A DNA stretch of 51,717 bases from Glaciecola sp. UBA1851 (GTDB taxonomy: Bacteria > Pseudomonadota > Gammaproteobacteria > Enterobacterales > Alteromonadaceae): positions 1 to 51,717 of the forward strand of contig DDIL01000205.1 in NCBI GenBank assembly GCA_002338515.1. The letters run 5' to 3'. A model generated the notes under the pieces. It worked only from the letters and a program-made list of their open reading frames with translations, had not been told where the DNA came from and ran no database searches. A program made the translations under genes and the position numbers. Position 1 is the first letter of the stretch; every line of letters starts with the position of its first letter. Below, in pieces: positions 16,019 through 25,176 of the stretch.

Positions 16019-17182
16019 ATGACAGAAGTAGTGGTGATTGATTGTATTCGTACCCCTATGGGCCGCTCGAAAGGCGGTGTATTTAGACATGTTCGCGCAG
16101 AAACATTATCGGCGCATTTAATGAGTCAGCTATTAGCTCGTAACCCAAATTTAGACCCGAGTGAAATTGAAGATATTATTTGGGGCTGCGTTCAACAAAC
16201 CAAAGAACAAGGCTTTAATGTTGCGCGTAATGCACAACTGTTAACTGACATTCCTCGTAGTACTGGTGCATCAACGGTAAACCGTTTATGCGGATCATCT
16301 ATGCAAGCTTTGCATGACGCAACATCTGGTATTATGACGGGGCGTGGAGATGTCTATATGATTGGTGGTGTAGAGCATATGGGACATGTTCCAATGAACT
16401 ACAATATTGACTTCCATCCTGGCTTAGCAAAGCATACTGCAAAAGCGTCTGGTAGCATGGGCATGACAGCTGAACTATTAGGCAGACAAAACGGTATCAC
16501 GCGGGAAATGCAGGATATTTTTGGTGCACGCTCACATCAAAATGCTTATAAAGCACAGCAAAGTGGTGGTTGGGATAACGAAATTGTTTCTATTGAAGGA
16601 CATGATGCAGATGGTCTGCTTACATTAGTAGAACAAGATGAAGTCATTCGTCCAGAAACCACAGTTGAAACGCTAGCTGGTTTGCGTCCTGTGTTTGACC
16701 CGGTAAGTGGTTCGGTTACCGCAGGCACATCATCCGCTATATCAGATGGTGCCGCTGCTATGTTATTAATGTCTGCTGAAAAAGCCAAGGCATTAGGATT
16801 AATACCAAGAGCGAAAATTAAAGCGATGGCTGTAGCAGGCTGTGACGCAGCAATTATGGGTTTTGGTCCAGTGCCGGCCACTAAAAAAGCACTTAAACGT
16901 GCTGGTATGACAATGGATGATATCGAATATGCTGAATTTAACGAAGCTTTTGCAGCCCAAGCGTTATCTTGCATTAAACAGTTAGGCTGGTTAGATACAT
17001 ATGATGAAAAAGTTAATTTAAAAGGTGGCGCTATAGCGTTAGGCCATCCGTTAGGTTGCTCTGGTGCTCGTATTTCCACTACCTTGTTAAATGTGATGGA
17101 AGAAAACGACAAAACTATTGGTTTGGCTACTATGTGTATCGGTTTAGGCCAAGGTATTGCCACTATATTTGAGCGAGTTTAA
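16019..17182 (+). CDS. fadA: 3-ketoacyl-CoA thiolase (fatty acid oxidation complex beta subunit)
   Basis: This 387-residue thiolase has the same length as E. coli FadA. The nucleophilic Cys is residue 91 in NRLCGSSMQALHDA. The other active-site segments are EFNEAFAAQ, GGAIALGHPLGCSGAR (His) and TMCIGLGQG (second Cys). It performs the last beta-oxidation step, releasing acetyl-CoA. It lies 31 bp after fadB in an obvious operon, with AGGAG before the ATG, and is followed by a hairpin terminator. Confidence 0.97.
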   Translation: MTEVVVIDCIRTPMGRSKGGVFRHVRAETLSAHLMSQLLARNPNLDPSEIEDIIWGCVQQTKEQGFNVARNAQLLTDIPRSTGASTVNRLCGSSMQALHDATSGIMTGRGDVYMIGGVEHMGHVPMNYNIDFHPGLAKHTAKASGSMGMTAELLGRQNGITREMQDIFGARSHQNAYKAQQSGGWDNEIVSIEGHDADGLLTLVEQDEVIRPETTVETLAGLRPVFDPVSGSVTAGTSSAISDGAAAMLLMSAEKAKALGLIPRAKIKAMAVAGCDAAIMGFGPVPATKKALKRAGMTMDDIEYAEFNEAFAAQALSCIKQLGWLDTYDEKVNLKGGAIALGHPLGCSGARISTTLLNVMEENDKTIGLATMCIGLGQGIATIFERV

Positions 17183-17196
17183 CTTCTTAGCTTGTT

Positions 17197-17220
17197 GCTC
17201 CCGTGAAAACGGGAGCTTCT
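17197..17220. terminator. Terminator after fadA
   Basis: GCTCCCGT, loop GAAA, ACGGGAGC form an 8-bp stem closed by a stable GNRA-type loop, 14 bp after the fadA stop and between convergent genes. Only a weak T-rich tail (TTCTATCATTT) follows. Confidence 0.7.
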
Positions 17221-17260
17221 ATCATTTAAACAAGAGGCTCCGTAATACCAAGTATCCGCT

Positions 17261-18166
17261 TTAATCAAAACCCTCCCTGCGCTGTCTTTCAGCACTTGCT
17301 ACGTGTAAGAAACTCGCAAACTTTGGTTTGCCCAAATTAGTATATCCATGATATTGATAGGTAATAACAGTGCCAACTGGCGGAGGATTCAGTCTTTCTT
17401 TATCACTAAAACCTGACCCTATCTTAAACTCAATATATACTCCATTTTGGTTGATAGTTTTAACTAGCAAGGCTCCAGTACTATTCTCATATTTACCTTT
17501 TCCTGGAAGGTGCGCTAGCACAGTTGCCTCAGCATCCATATAGGGTTTAAGTTTCAATAAATTATTGTTACGCCCTGCCTCAAACATAGCATCAGTTCTA
17601 TGAAGCATAAGTCCTTCAGCGCCTTTATTAACATACTCTTTTAATAATTGACTTAGTTTTTCATTATCGCTTACATAAAATTGTTCGACTGCTTGCAAAT
17701 GGCTAATGCCAAGCAAGTTAACTAACTCACGATAATAAGTAGCTCTTACATTAAAAGGGTGTTTGTAGTTTGGCGCATCAAATACCATATATTTTATATT
17801 TAGCCATTGTTGTTCGTCTGGTATTTTCTTTGACGTTGTTGATGCAACATATTCAAAATTGTTTCGCTCAAACCACAATTCACCATCAAGCCAAACATTC
17901 GGAAAATTTTCAGTAAACCAACTCGGGGCATGAATCTTATTTCCAGAACGAGTTTTTAATTGTCCATTTTTCCAAATAGCACGCACACCGTCTAATTTCT
18001 CACTAACTAGATAGTTTGATACTAGTTGATCGTTGTAGACTTTGGCCAACTGTACATCATTAAATTTCTGTGCAGATAAACTTGAAAAGTTCACACTAAT
18101 GAACAATATTAAAAGCAATATTGTTTGGAACAAAAACTGTGAGTAGGTTCGATTGATATTATTCAT
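17261..18166 (-). CDS. ligE: Periplasmic ATP-dependent DNA ligase (Lig E type)
   Basis: This 301-residue minimal ATP-dependent ligase carries an N-terminal signal peptide (FQTILLLILFISVNFSSLSA, then QKF), so it should act outside the cytoplasm. The nucleotidyltransferase motifs are all present: motif I SEKLDGVRAIW with the adenylated Lys near residue 58, motif Ia TRSG, motif III LDGELWF, motif IV EGLMLHR and motif V LLKLKPY. A short OB-fold domain follows, with no extra domains. This is the Lig E class of Gram-negative bacteria, linked in the literature to extracellular DNA handling and competence. It stands alone, convergent with fadA. Cellular NAD-dependent ligation must come from LigA elsewhere. 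Family assignment is strong; biological role is inferred. Confidence 0.9.
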   Translation of the reverse strand: MNNINRTYSQFLFQTILLLILFISVNFSSLSAQKFNDVQLAKVYNDQLVSNYLVSEKLDGVRAIWKNGQLKTRSGNKIHAPSWFTENFPNVWLDGELWFERNNFEYVASTTSKKIPDEQQWLNIKYMVFDAPNYKHPFNVRATYYRELVNLLGISHLQAVEQFYVSDNEKLSQLLKEYVNKGAEGLMLHRTDAMFEAGRNNNLLKLKPYMDAEATVLAHLPGKGKYENSTGALLVKTINQNGVYIEFKIGSGFSDKERLNPPPVGTVITYQYHGYTNLGKPKFASFLHVASAERQRREGFD

Positions 18167-18301
18167 ATTACATTCCTTGTAATTGAGGCTTCCCTTACGA
18201 ATCAGTCACCCCAACTCGGAATAAGTAAGAGCTTTATTTATTCATATTTTATAGAACAACTGAAACTAAATTAACTGAATGAAAGTACAAATTATAGACA
18301 T

Positions 18302-18330
18302 AAAAAAAGGCATCAAAAGATGCCTTTTTT
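18302..18330. terminator. Terminator of the cold-shock gene
   Basis: GGCATC, loop AAAA, GATGCC is flanked by a run of As on one side and Ts on the other, so it works on either strand. It lies 32 bp after the csp stop (minus strand). Confidence 0.88.
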
Positions 18331-18361
18331 CGAAACTGGATAGTTTCAAGTCAAATACAAA

Positions 18362-18571
18362 CTAGATAGTTTCTACGTTTGCAGCTTGTAAGCCTTTTTG
18401 ACCTTCTTCTACTTCAAAAGATACGCGTTGACCTTCTGGAAGCGTTTTGTAACCTTCAGCAACGATAGCACGGAAATGTACGAATACATCTTTGCCACCA
18501 TTATCTTGAGTTAGAAAACCATAACCCTTTTCAGGATTGAACCACTTAACTGTGCCTGTAACTTTAGACAT
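18362..18571 (-). CDS. Cold-shock domain protein (CspA family)
   Basis: This 69-residue single OB-fold protein binds single-stranded RNA/DNA and acts as an RNA chaperone. RNP1 (KGYGFLTQ) and RNP2 (VFVHF) are both present, within the invariant VKWFNPEKGYGFL context. The C-terminus ends GLQAANVETI as in CspA/CspC/CspE-type proteins. The gene has a long leader with a possible extended -10 at 18754-18759 and a hairpin near the ribosome site, features often tied to post-transcriptional cold regulation. Which Csp paralogue it is cannot be told. Confidence 0.95.
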   Translation of the reverse strand: MSKVTGTVKWFNPEKGYGFLTQDNGGKDVFVHFRAIVAEGYKTLPEGQRVSFEVEEGQKGLQAANVETI

Positions 18572-18759
18572 GTAAACCTCAAAAAAAAATAAACTAAAAC
18601 GCGCAAAAATTGCGCACTTGATTGTCTTGCAAGAGTCTTTCTAGAATTTGTAACTAAGGAATAACAACGTCTAACACTGGAACTACAGGTGGAACAAGAG
18701 GTTATGTAGAGTTATATACTTTCTATGAATCGCTTCTTACTAAAAACAAGGTTAGTGTA
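18572..18759 (-). promoter_or_regulatory. Long csp leader with extended -10 promoter
   Basis: The minus strand has TGTGCTACACT, an extended -10 with its hexamer at 18759-18754, giving a leader of about 175 nt. Within it, GCGCAA-3nt-TTGCGC (18615-18601) forms a perfect 6-bp hairpin about 30 nt before the ATG. Long structured leaders are typical of cspA-type genes. Beyond this, the gap up to 18875 shows nothing clear. Confidence 0.5.
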
Positions 18760-18875
18760 GCACATATTTAGAAAAGCACATGGTAAATATCATCTTTTTT
18801 TGATTTATTTTCAATAATCTATGTAATTGTGAGTATATTTTGTACTTCTGTTTGATTTATTACTATCTTTAGAAC

Positions 18876-18910
18876 AAAAAAACGTGCTTCAACAATAAGT
18901 TGAAACACGC
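18876..18910 (-). terminator. Terminator of ilvIH
   Basis: On the minus strand CGTGTTTCAAC, loop TTATT, GTTGAAGCACG (one G-U pair) is followed by seven Ts, about 20 bp after the ilvH stop. Confidence 0.9.
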
Positions 18911-18928
18911 TTCTTAAATATAAGGCTT

Positions 18929-19426
18929 CTATGGTCTAAGCGCTCTGTCGCCTCTAGATAATCCACACACGCCTGTTCTAGCAGATTCTGTAATATCTGC
19001 ACAACCTTTCATTACATCAGCAAAAGCGGTAAGTTTATCGCTAGTACCTGTAATTTCAATTGTATAGTGTTGCGCCGTCACATCTAGGATTCGAGCACGA
19101 AATATATCAACATTTCGTTTTACTTCGGCACGAGCTATATCTGTTCTAGTTGCCACTTTTATTAGCATGAGCTCACGTTCAACGTGAGGGGCGTCAGCTA
19201 ATTCAGTCACTCTTAGTACATCAATAAGCTTATTCACCTGTTTGGTAATTTGCTCAGTAACCTTATCATCAGCTTGCGTAATAATAGTTAAGCGAGACAA
19301 ACTTTCATCGCTTGTTGGCGCAACACATAGTGAGTCAACGTTATACCCACGCTGTGAAAATACACCAACAATGCGAGATAATGAACCCGGGGCATTTTCC
19401 ATCAATACTGAAATAATTCTTCTCAT
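18929..19426 (-). CDS. ilvH: Acetolactate synthase small (regulatory) subunit
   Basis: This 165-residue protein starts with an ACT domain (ISVLMENAPGSLSRIVGVFS, then QRGYNVDSL), which binds valine for feedback inhibition. A C-terminal alpha/beta domain follows and ends GVCGLSRGDRALRP. Length matches E. coli IlvH (163). The ATG overlaps the ilvI stop (TAATG), giving tight translational coupling and balanced subunits. It activates the catalytic subunit and confers valine sensitivity in branched-chain amino-acid synthesis. Confidence 0.96.
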   Translation of the reverse strand: MRRIISVLMENAPGSLSRIVGVFSQRGYNVDSLCVAPTSDESLSRLTIITQADDKVTEQITKQVNKLIDVLRVTELADAPHVERELMLIKVATRTDIARAEVKRNVDIFRARILDVTAQHYTIEITGTSDKLTAFADVMKGCADITESARTGVCGLSRGDRALRP

Positions 19427-21144
19427 TATGTACGCTCCGTCTTGCTTAAGCGCATATCATCCATCGCTCCATACTTTATTTGCATTGGATATACGTGTTC
19501 ATTTTGATCAACTAAAATATCCATAAATACTAGTTTGTTTTTCTCAGCAAAACAGCGTTTCATTGCATCATCAAGATCTTCAAGTTTATCTACTCGAATA
19601 CCAATATGACCGTATGCCTCGGCTAATTTCACAAAATCAGGCATAGAATCCATGTAAGAGTGAGAATGGCGACCTTTATAAATCATATCTTGCCACTGCC
19701 TAACCATACCTAGCGCACGGTTATTTAAAGAAATAATCTTAACTGGTAAACCATATTGTAGACAGGTAGATAGTTCTTGAATGTTCATTTGTATACTACC
19801 GTCACCAGTAATAACGACAGAGCAAGATTCAGGGTGAGCAAACTGAACCCCCATCGCCGCCGGCAAGCCAAATCCCATCGTACCCAAACCTCCAGAGTTT
19901 ATCCATTGGCGAGGTTTATCATATGCATAATACAGTGCGGCAAACATCTGATGCTGACCAACATCAGAGCTAATGTAAGCTTCACCGTTTGTATGTTCAT
20001 AAACCGCTTCAATTACTTTTTGAGGCTTAATTATTTCATCGCCTTGCTCATAATTGAGGCACTTCACTGCTCGCCATTCATTTATTTGCTCCCACCAATC
20101 AGCAAGTTTCGCTTTTTGATCAGATAAATCGATATCGCCCATTCGCTCTAACAATTGCTCAATAACTTTGTCAACTGAGCCAACTACTGGAATATGCGCA
20201 TTCACTGTTTTGGAAATAGATGCAGGGTCGATATCAACATGAATAATATCAGCATGAGGACAGAATTTATCCACATTGTTGGTAACGCGATCATCGAAAC
20301 GAGCACCTAGCGCAATGATACAATCTGCATTGTGCATACTCTTATTCGCTTCTAATAAACCATGCATACCAAGCATACCTACAAACTGCGGATGCGTGCC
20401 AGGAAATGCGCCAAGACCCATCAGTGTGCATGTAACAGGTGCATTTAGTTTCTCAGCTAACTGGGTAACCAAATTATTTGCTTCAGCAGTGATTGCACCA
20501 CCACCTACATATAATATTGGCCGTTTGGCTTTAGTTAAACTTGCCATTGCTTTAGAAATTTGCTTGTTATGGCCTTTCAAAGTTGGGTTATATGAACGCA
20601 TAGTCACGTCATCAGGAAACACATAAGGGTGTTCTTCCTGTACATTCACCAAATCTTTTGGCAAATCAACAACAACTGGTCCTGGGCGTCCAGTGTTTGC
20701 AATGTAATATGCTTTGGCAATTGCCATTGGTATATCAGTGGTTTTTTTCACCAAAAAACTGTGCTTAACGACAGGCCTTGAGCAACCTACCATATCTGTT
20801 TCTTGGAACGCGTCCTCACCAATATGCATGGAAGGAACCTGACCAGACAAAACAACCATTGGAATAGAATCCATATATGCGGTTGCAATACCTGTTAACG
20901 TATTTGTTGCTCCTGGACCAGATGTTACAAGAACTGTACCTGTACGTCCTGTAGATCGCGCAAAACCATCAGCCATATGAGCGGCTGCTTGTTCGTGGCG
21001 AACTAACACGTGCTTTACAGTATCTTGTGCAAAAAGCGCATCATATATATCTAAAACTGCGCCACCTGGATACCCGAAAACGTGAGTCACCCCTATATCT
21101 TTTAGGGCCTCCACTACCATAGCTGCGCCTGACATCATCCTCAC
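19426..21144 (-). CDS. ilvI: Acetolactate synthase large (catalytic) subunit
   Basis: This 572-residue thiamine-diphosphate enzyme condenses two pyruvates to acetolactate, or pyruvate with 2-ketobutyrate to acetohydroxybutyrate. The cofactor-activating Glu lies in LVRHEQAAAHMADGFARSTG. The ThDP/magnesium motif is ITGDGSIQMNIQEL...NNRALG in the C-terminal domain. FAD-domain residues (GLGAFPGTHPQFVGMLGMHG) are present. Length matches E. coli IlvI (574). It leads the ilvIH operon; its 5' region (21145-21290) shows no recognisable leader-peptide attenuator. AGGTGAGG lies just before the ATG. Confidence 0.97.
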   Translation of the reverse strand: MRMMSGAAMVVEALKDIGVTHVFGYPGGAVLDIYDALFAQDTVKHVLVRHEQAAAHMADGFARSTGRTGTVLVTSGPGATNTLTGIATAYMDSIPMVVLSGQVPSMHIGEDAFQETDMVGCSRPVVKHSFLVKKTTDIPMAIAKAYYIANTGRPGPVVVDLPKDLVNVQEEHPYVFPDDVTMRSYNPTLKGHNKQISKAMASLTKAKRPILYVGGGAITAEANNLVTQLAEKLNAPVTCTLMGLGAFPGTHPQFVGMLGMHGLLEANKSMHNADCIIALGARFDDRVTNNVDKFCPHADIIHVDIDPASISKTVNAHIPVVGSVDKVIEQLLERMGDIDLSDQKAKLADWWEQINEWRAVKCLNYEQGDEIIKPQKVIEAVYEHTNGEAYISSDVGQHQMFAALYYAYDKPRQWINSGGLGTMGFGLPAAMGVQFAHPESCSVVITGDGSIQMNIQELSTCLQYGLPVKIISLNNRALGMVRQWQDMIYKGRHSHSYMDSMPDFVKLAEAYGHIGIRVDKLEDLDDAMKRCFAEKNKLVFMDILVDQNEHVYPMQIKYGAMDDMRLSKTERT

Positions 21145-21323
21145 CTGAATGGCTCCTTAATTTGTGTGTGTATTTGAATTGATAAGAATATAACCTAGGA
21201 GGCGGAAAGAAAAAACCTTAGAAGTGCAAAAAGTGAGATATTTATCCCAATATATAGAAATATTAGGACAAACATAACGTAAAGTTGATTTTATAGGATG
21301 AATTCCGTGCTTTCATCCTAATA

Positions 21324-21713
21324 TCAATCGATATCTAAATCGATATCGCCATCCATATCCGTTACTAAGTTGTCATCGTCATCTTGAGTTGACGCTTTTT
21401 TCGTCCCGTAGATGCTACCAGTTTTCGGGCGATTGATACGTTTTTGGTATTTTAACCACGCACGTTGCGCTGTATCAGTTGGCTCTTGTTCGCCATGAAT
21501 GACGGCAAGAAAAGCCGAGTCTTCATCATTTTCAGCCATTAAATGACCATCTGCAAGTGCAGCAATATAACATCCGTAAGATGATAATGCTTTACTTTCC
21601 GCAATAGAAAAATCACCTGAACGAGAGAAACCATAAGGATAGTTCTTAGGATCGCTAAAAACGCGTTTTAAATAGCTTTCTTTGGATAACTTTTGATTAC
21701 TTGAGATACTCAC
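21324..21713 (-). CDS. maoP: MaoP macrodomain Ori protein (DUF413)
   Basis: This 129-residue protein shows PKNYPYGFSRSGDFSIAES and FLAVIHGEQEPTDTAQRAWL, followed by KYQKRINRPK, the same blocks as E. coli YifE/MaoP, which organises the Ori macrodomain of the chromosome. The C-terminal tail is acidic (QDDDDN, DMDGDIDLDID). A TTGACA -35 with a plausible -10 lies upstream. Because maoP normally sits near the replication origin in enterics, its position might hint at location, but that does not transfer safely to this order. Confidence 0.85.
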   Translation of the reverse strand: MSISSNQKLSKESYLKRVFSDPKNYPYGFSRSGDFSIAESKALSSYGCYIAALADGHLMAENDEDSAFLAVIHGEQEPTDTAQRAWLKYQKRINRPKTGSIYGTKKASTQDDDDNLVTDMDGDIDLDID

Positions 21714-21769
21714 TTGGCATTACTCCGCTTTCAATCTCGAAACAATAAACCCTGCAATAATATGAAGTC

Positions 21770-21798
21770 GTTTTACTCCCGAATCTTAAGGCTGTCAA
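21770..21798 (-). promoter_or_regulatory. Predicted maoP promoter
   Basis: The minus strand reads a perfect TTGACA, 17 bp, TAAAAC, with the predicted start about 50 bp before the maoP ATG. The -35 is ideal and the -10 matches at four of six positions. Confidence 0.5.
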
Positions 21799-21952
21799 TA
21801 AGTTTTTCTTGTGTTTACTTCAAAAAGCTAAATCTTCAAAAAAGTGTCATAATTTGCGCGTGTTAAATACCTAATGTAGTGCTAAACAATACATACGAAA
21901 TAATGCTATTTTATTCCTATTTTTTTCAATATTTTGACCTGTGTTTAATAGA

Positions 21953-21988
21953 CACAAAAAAGCGCGATTAAACAATCACGCTTTTTTA
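21953..21988 (-). terminator. Terminator of katG
   Basis: GCGTGATT, loop GTTT, AATCGCGC (one G-U pair) is followed by seven Ts on the minus strand, about 60 bp after the katG stop. The rest of the 332-bp gap to maoP holds only the maoP promoter. Confidence 0.85.
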
Positions 21989-22045
21989 TAGATTTTTTTA
22001 TTCTAAAACTGTCAAATTAGATTAAAAAATAAACATTTATTGAGT

Positions 22046-24313
22046 TTATTGTCCTAAGTTCATTACTTTTGTCCAGGCAGCAACAAAATCATTCACAAAC
22101 TTCTCTTTTGATGTATCAAAAGCATAAACTTCCGATACTGCTCGCAACTCAGTATTTGAACCAAAAATTAAATCGACAGATGTCGCAGACCACTTTTGTT
22201 CACCTGATTGCCTGTCTAAACCAAGATATATACCAGGCTGCTCTGCTTTTTTCCAAACAGTGGCCATATCGAGTAAATTGACAAAAAATTGGTTATTTAA
22301 CTGTCCTGGTGTGGTGGTCAATATGCCATGACTTGCGCCAGAATAGTTAGCATCTAAAGCCCTCATCCCACCAACTAAGACAGCCATTTCTGGTACAGTT
22401 AAGTTTAATTGGTCTGCCTTATCAATTAATGCCTCGGTTGGCGATTTATAACTTTTCTCTTCATCAAAATAGTTTCTAAAGCCATCAGCGTGCAATTCTA
22501 ATAAACTAAACGAATTTACATCAGTCATTTCTTCAGTCGCGTCGCCTCTTTTGGCATTAAAAGGAACCGAAACATCAAACCCCGCATCTTTCGCTGCCTT
22601 TTCGATTGCCGCAGAACCAGCAAGGACTAACATATCAGCCATAGATATTTCAGCGCTGCTAAAAAATCCACCCGTTACGTCCTCTCTTACCTCTGTTAGC
22701 ACGTTCAGCACTTTGTCTAATTCTTCAGGGTTATTTACATCCCAAGCACGTTGAGGCATCAATGCAAGACGTCCACCATTCGTTCCGCCTCTCATATCAG
22801 CATGTCGATAACTAGCTGCAGACGCCCAAGCAGTTCTTACTAATTCAGAAACAGTTAAACCCGATTCTAAAATTTTCTCTTTAATGTTGGCTATTTGGTT
22901 GTCGTTAAGATCAGATACCGTAGACTCATCAATTGGATCTTGCCAAACAAGTAAATCTTTAGGTACTTCATCACCTAGAAAATTAGCTGGCGGGCCCATG
23001 TCTCGATGCGTCAACTTATACCATGCTTTTGCAAAAGCTAGTTGGTATTCATTTGGATCTGCTAGAAAACGCTCCACAATTTTTCGATATTCAGGGTCAA
23101 ATTTCAACGCAAGGTCTGCAGTTGTCATCACAATAGGATTGCGTTTACCTTCAACATGAGCGTCAGGTGCCGCAGTATGCATTGCCTTATCTTTCGGTAT
23201 CCATTGAATTGCCCCTGCAGGGCTGCGTGTTTGCTCCCATTCATTGTTCATTAAATTACTTAAATATAAACTTGTCCAACGAGTAGGTGCTTGAGTCCAT
23301 GCGCCCTCTAATCCACTAGTGACTGTATCTTCTGAATGGCCTTTTCCGCATTTATTTTTCCATCCTAATCCCTGCTCTTCTACACCAGCGGCACCTGGTT
23401 CTGGACCCAAACAGTCAGCTGGTTTGTGCGCCCCGTGCATTTTACCAAAGGTGTGGCCACCAGCAATTAGCGCAACGGTTTCTTCGTCGTTCATTGCCAT
23501 ACGGCCAAAGGCCACGCGAATATTTTTAGCAGAACCAACAGGATCGGGTACTCCTCTTGGACCTTCAGGGTTTACATAAATTAGCCCCATGTGAGTGGCA
23601 CCTAGCGGACGCTGAAGTTTACCGTCTTTGCTCTCTCTGTCGCTAGCAAGCATTTCTACTTCTGGGCCCCAATAGACCATATCAGGCTCCCAATCATCGG
23701 CACGACCACCGGCAAACCCATATGTGTCAAAGCCCATATTTTCGAGGGCCACATTCCCAGCCAAGACCATTAGATCAGACCAACTTAATGCAGGGCCATA
23801 CTTTTGTTTAACCGGCCAAAGTAATCTTCGAGCTTTGTCTAAATTACCATTATCAGGCCAACTATTAAGTGGGTCAAAACGCATTTGACCACCGCCTGCA
23901 CCGCCACGTCCATCGAGTGTGCGATATGTACCGGCACTATGCCAAGTCAACCGAATAAAAAATGGACCATAGTTACCAAAATCTGCCGGCCACCAATCTT
24001 GAGAGTCTGTTAGTAACGTATTAATATCAGATTTAACCGCTGCCAAATCGAGTTTCGCGAAGTGCTTTGCATAATCAAAATCTGGGCCGTAAGGATTTGA
24101 ACGTAAATCATGATCGCGTAATTGTGAAAGGTCGAGTTGGTCGGGCCACCAAAATTGGTTTGATTTAGCTTGCCCCATTTTTGCTGTACCAGTACCCGTT
24201 GCTCCTTTCGGTTTAGTTAACTCGGTTGTTTCTGCTGTCGCTGAGCCACAAGCCAATACAAAAGTGATTGCACCAGCCAATGCTGATTTAACAAATATAT
24301 TTCTATCTATCAT
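22046..24313 (-). CDS. katG: Exported catalase-peroxidase
   Basis: This roughly 755-residue bifunctional haem enzyme degrades hydrogen peroxide and also has peroxidase activity. I start at ATG 24313, where a signal peptide begins (MIDRNIFVKSALAGAITFVL, then ACGSATA); a longer frame from a TTG lacks support, and AAGG lies about 10 bp upstream of the ATG. The distal Arg-Trp-His are in RLTWHSAGTYR and the proximal His in GGHTFGKMHGA. The Trp-Tyr-Met crosslink residues are available (distal Trp, LIYVNPEGP, a later Met). The C-terminal duplicated domain is present. Export makes it like KatP/KatG2-type periplasmic enzymes. LACG resembles a weak lipobox, so a lipoprotein is possible but less likely. 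Confidence 0.95.
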   Translation of the reverse strand: MIDRNIFVKSALAGAITFVLACGSATAETTELTKPKGATGTGTAKMGQAKSNQFWWPDQLDLSQLRDHDLRSNPYGPDFDYAKHFAKLDLAAVKSDINTLLTDSQDWWPADFGNYGPFFIRLTWHSAGTYRTLDGRGGAGGGQMRFDPLNSWPDNGNLDKARRLLWPVKQKYGPALSWSDLMVLAGNVALENMGFDTYGFAGGRADDWEPDMVYWGPEVEMLASDRESKDGKLQRPLGATHMGLIYVNPEGPRGVPDPVGSAKNIRVAFGRMAMNDEETVALIAGGHTFGKMHGAHKPADCLGPEPGAAGVEEQGLGWKNKCGKGHSEDTVTSGLEGAWTQAPTRWTSLYLSNLMNNEWEQTRSPAGAIQWIPKDKAMHTAAPDAHVEGKRNPIVMTTADLALKFDPEYRKIVERFLADPNEYQLAFAKAWYKLTHRDMGPPANFLGDEVPKDLLVWQDPIDESTVSDLNDNQIANIKEKILESGLTVSELVRTAWASAASYRHADMRGGTNGGRLALMPQRAWDVNNPEELDKVLNVLTEVREDVTGGFFSSAEISMADMLVLAGSAAIEKAAKDAGFDVSVPFNAKRGDATEEMTDVNSFSLLELHADGFRNYFDEEKSYKSPTEALIDKADQLNLTVPEMAVLVGGMRALDANYSGASHGILTTTPGQLNNQFFVNLLDMATVWKKAEQPGIYLGLDRQSGEQKWSATSVDLIFGSNTELRAVSEVYAFDTSKEKFVNDFVAAWTKVMNLGQ

Positions 24314-24492
24314 AACTTTATTGCCTTTATTGTGTATTTTAAGCAATCAAACAGGAATGATCAGTCTTGTTCAGCCTATTTGAACGTCGCAACAAACTGC
24401 TCATTTATTGCATCGTCCAAGTGTAGTTAAATATTTGTAAATGTAATGTGAATAAAAACGATTGATGTAATCGGAAAAATTAATTAACTCGG

Positions 24493-24990
24493 CTATTTCG
24501 TTATCCATGCCCAGTTCATTTCTGCAATCATAGGCTCTTCACCCGTTTCATCGGTAATAGTGACCGCTACCAAAACATCACCTTTGTCTTGGGTTTTCAT
24601 CAATTCAATTTGTTCATCTGTTACCCAAGCAACCGCCTTCATATGCCCTTTTGATCGGCGAACATACTTTAACTCCATTGACTTAATTAGAGGTAGTTTA
24701 CCTCCCGGTAAATTTAAACCCACTACAAACCCTGTTGCAGATTCCGCTAATAACGCCATAGTAGCTGCATGTACTTGCCCAATATGATTTTGCACACGCG
24801 TTCTGTTTTTAGAATAAAATGTGACCGACTTCAAGTCAGTTTGAGTGATACTCAGTTTTGTTGTTCCCACCAACTTTACCTTATATCTAAACATCCATGT
24901 TATTAGCTTAAGCGCTAGCCAGTCAGGGTAAGTCAGGGCTTTTTCTGCGAATTTTCTTAGCGGGTTAGGTTTATTCAATCTAGTTTCCAA
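24493..24990 (-). CDS. DUF4442 hotdog-fold protein (putative thioesterase)
   Basis: This 165-residue protein contains NHIGQVHAATMALLAESATG, where the N.....H...........E pattern on the central helix is that of the DUF4442/PaaI-like hotdog fold. It is followed by MELKYVRRSKGHMKAVAWVT, the beta-strands that complete the fold. Such proteins are usually acyl-CoA thioesterases, but no substrate is known here. It stands between katG and amylosucrase with no obvious partner. The ATG at 24990 gives the normal family length. Confidence 0.75.
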   Translation of the reverse strand: METRLNKPNPLRKFAEKALTYPDWLALKLITWMFRYKVKLVGTTKLSITQTDLKSVTFYSKNRTRVQNHIGQVHAATMALLAESATGFVVGLNLPGGKLPLIKSMELKYVRRSKGHMKAVAWVTDEQIELMKTQDKGDVLVAVTITDETGEEPMIAEMNWAWITK

Positions 24991-25176
24991 TAAATGCTTT
25001 GAGATATAAAAATTACGAACGCTGAAGAATATAAGATTAGTATTTTAAAAACCTTACACAGATAAATGTCTTAACTGGCTAGCAAGAATTTAGCTTAGCA
25101 TCTTTACATTGCAAGCCTTAATCGATTAAGATATGTAAAGAATGTTTTAAAGTAATGTAAAATTAAACCTATAAAT

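Noticed and set aside
16546..17163. Long minus-strand frame opposite fadA
   Set aside because: It is a reverse-strand shadow of a well-identified thiolase and lacks any family feature.
21294..21320. TAGGATGA/TCATCCTA inverted repeat just after maoP as a terminator
   Set aside because: An 8-bp stem with an 11-nt loop is present but no U-tract follows on the minus strand; function is unclear.
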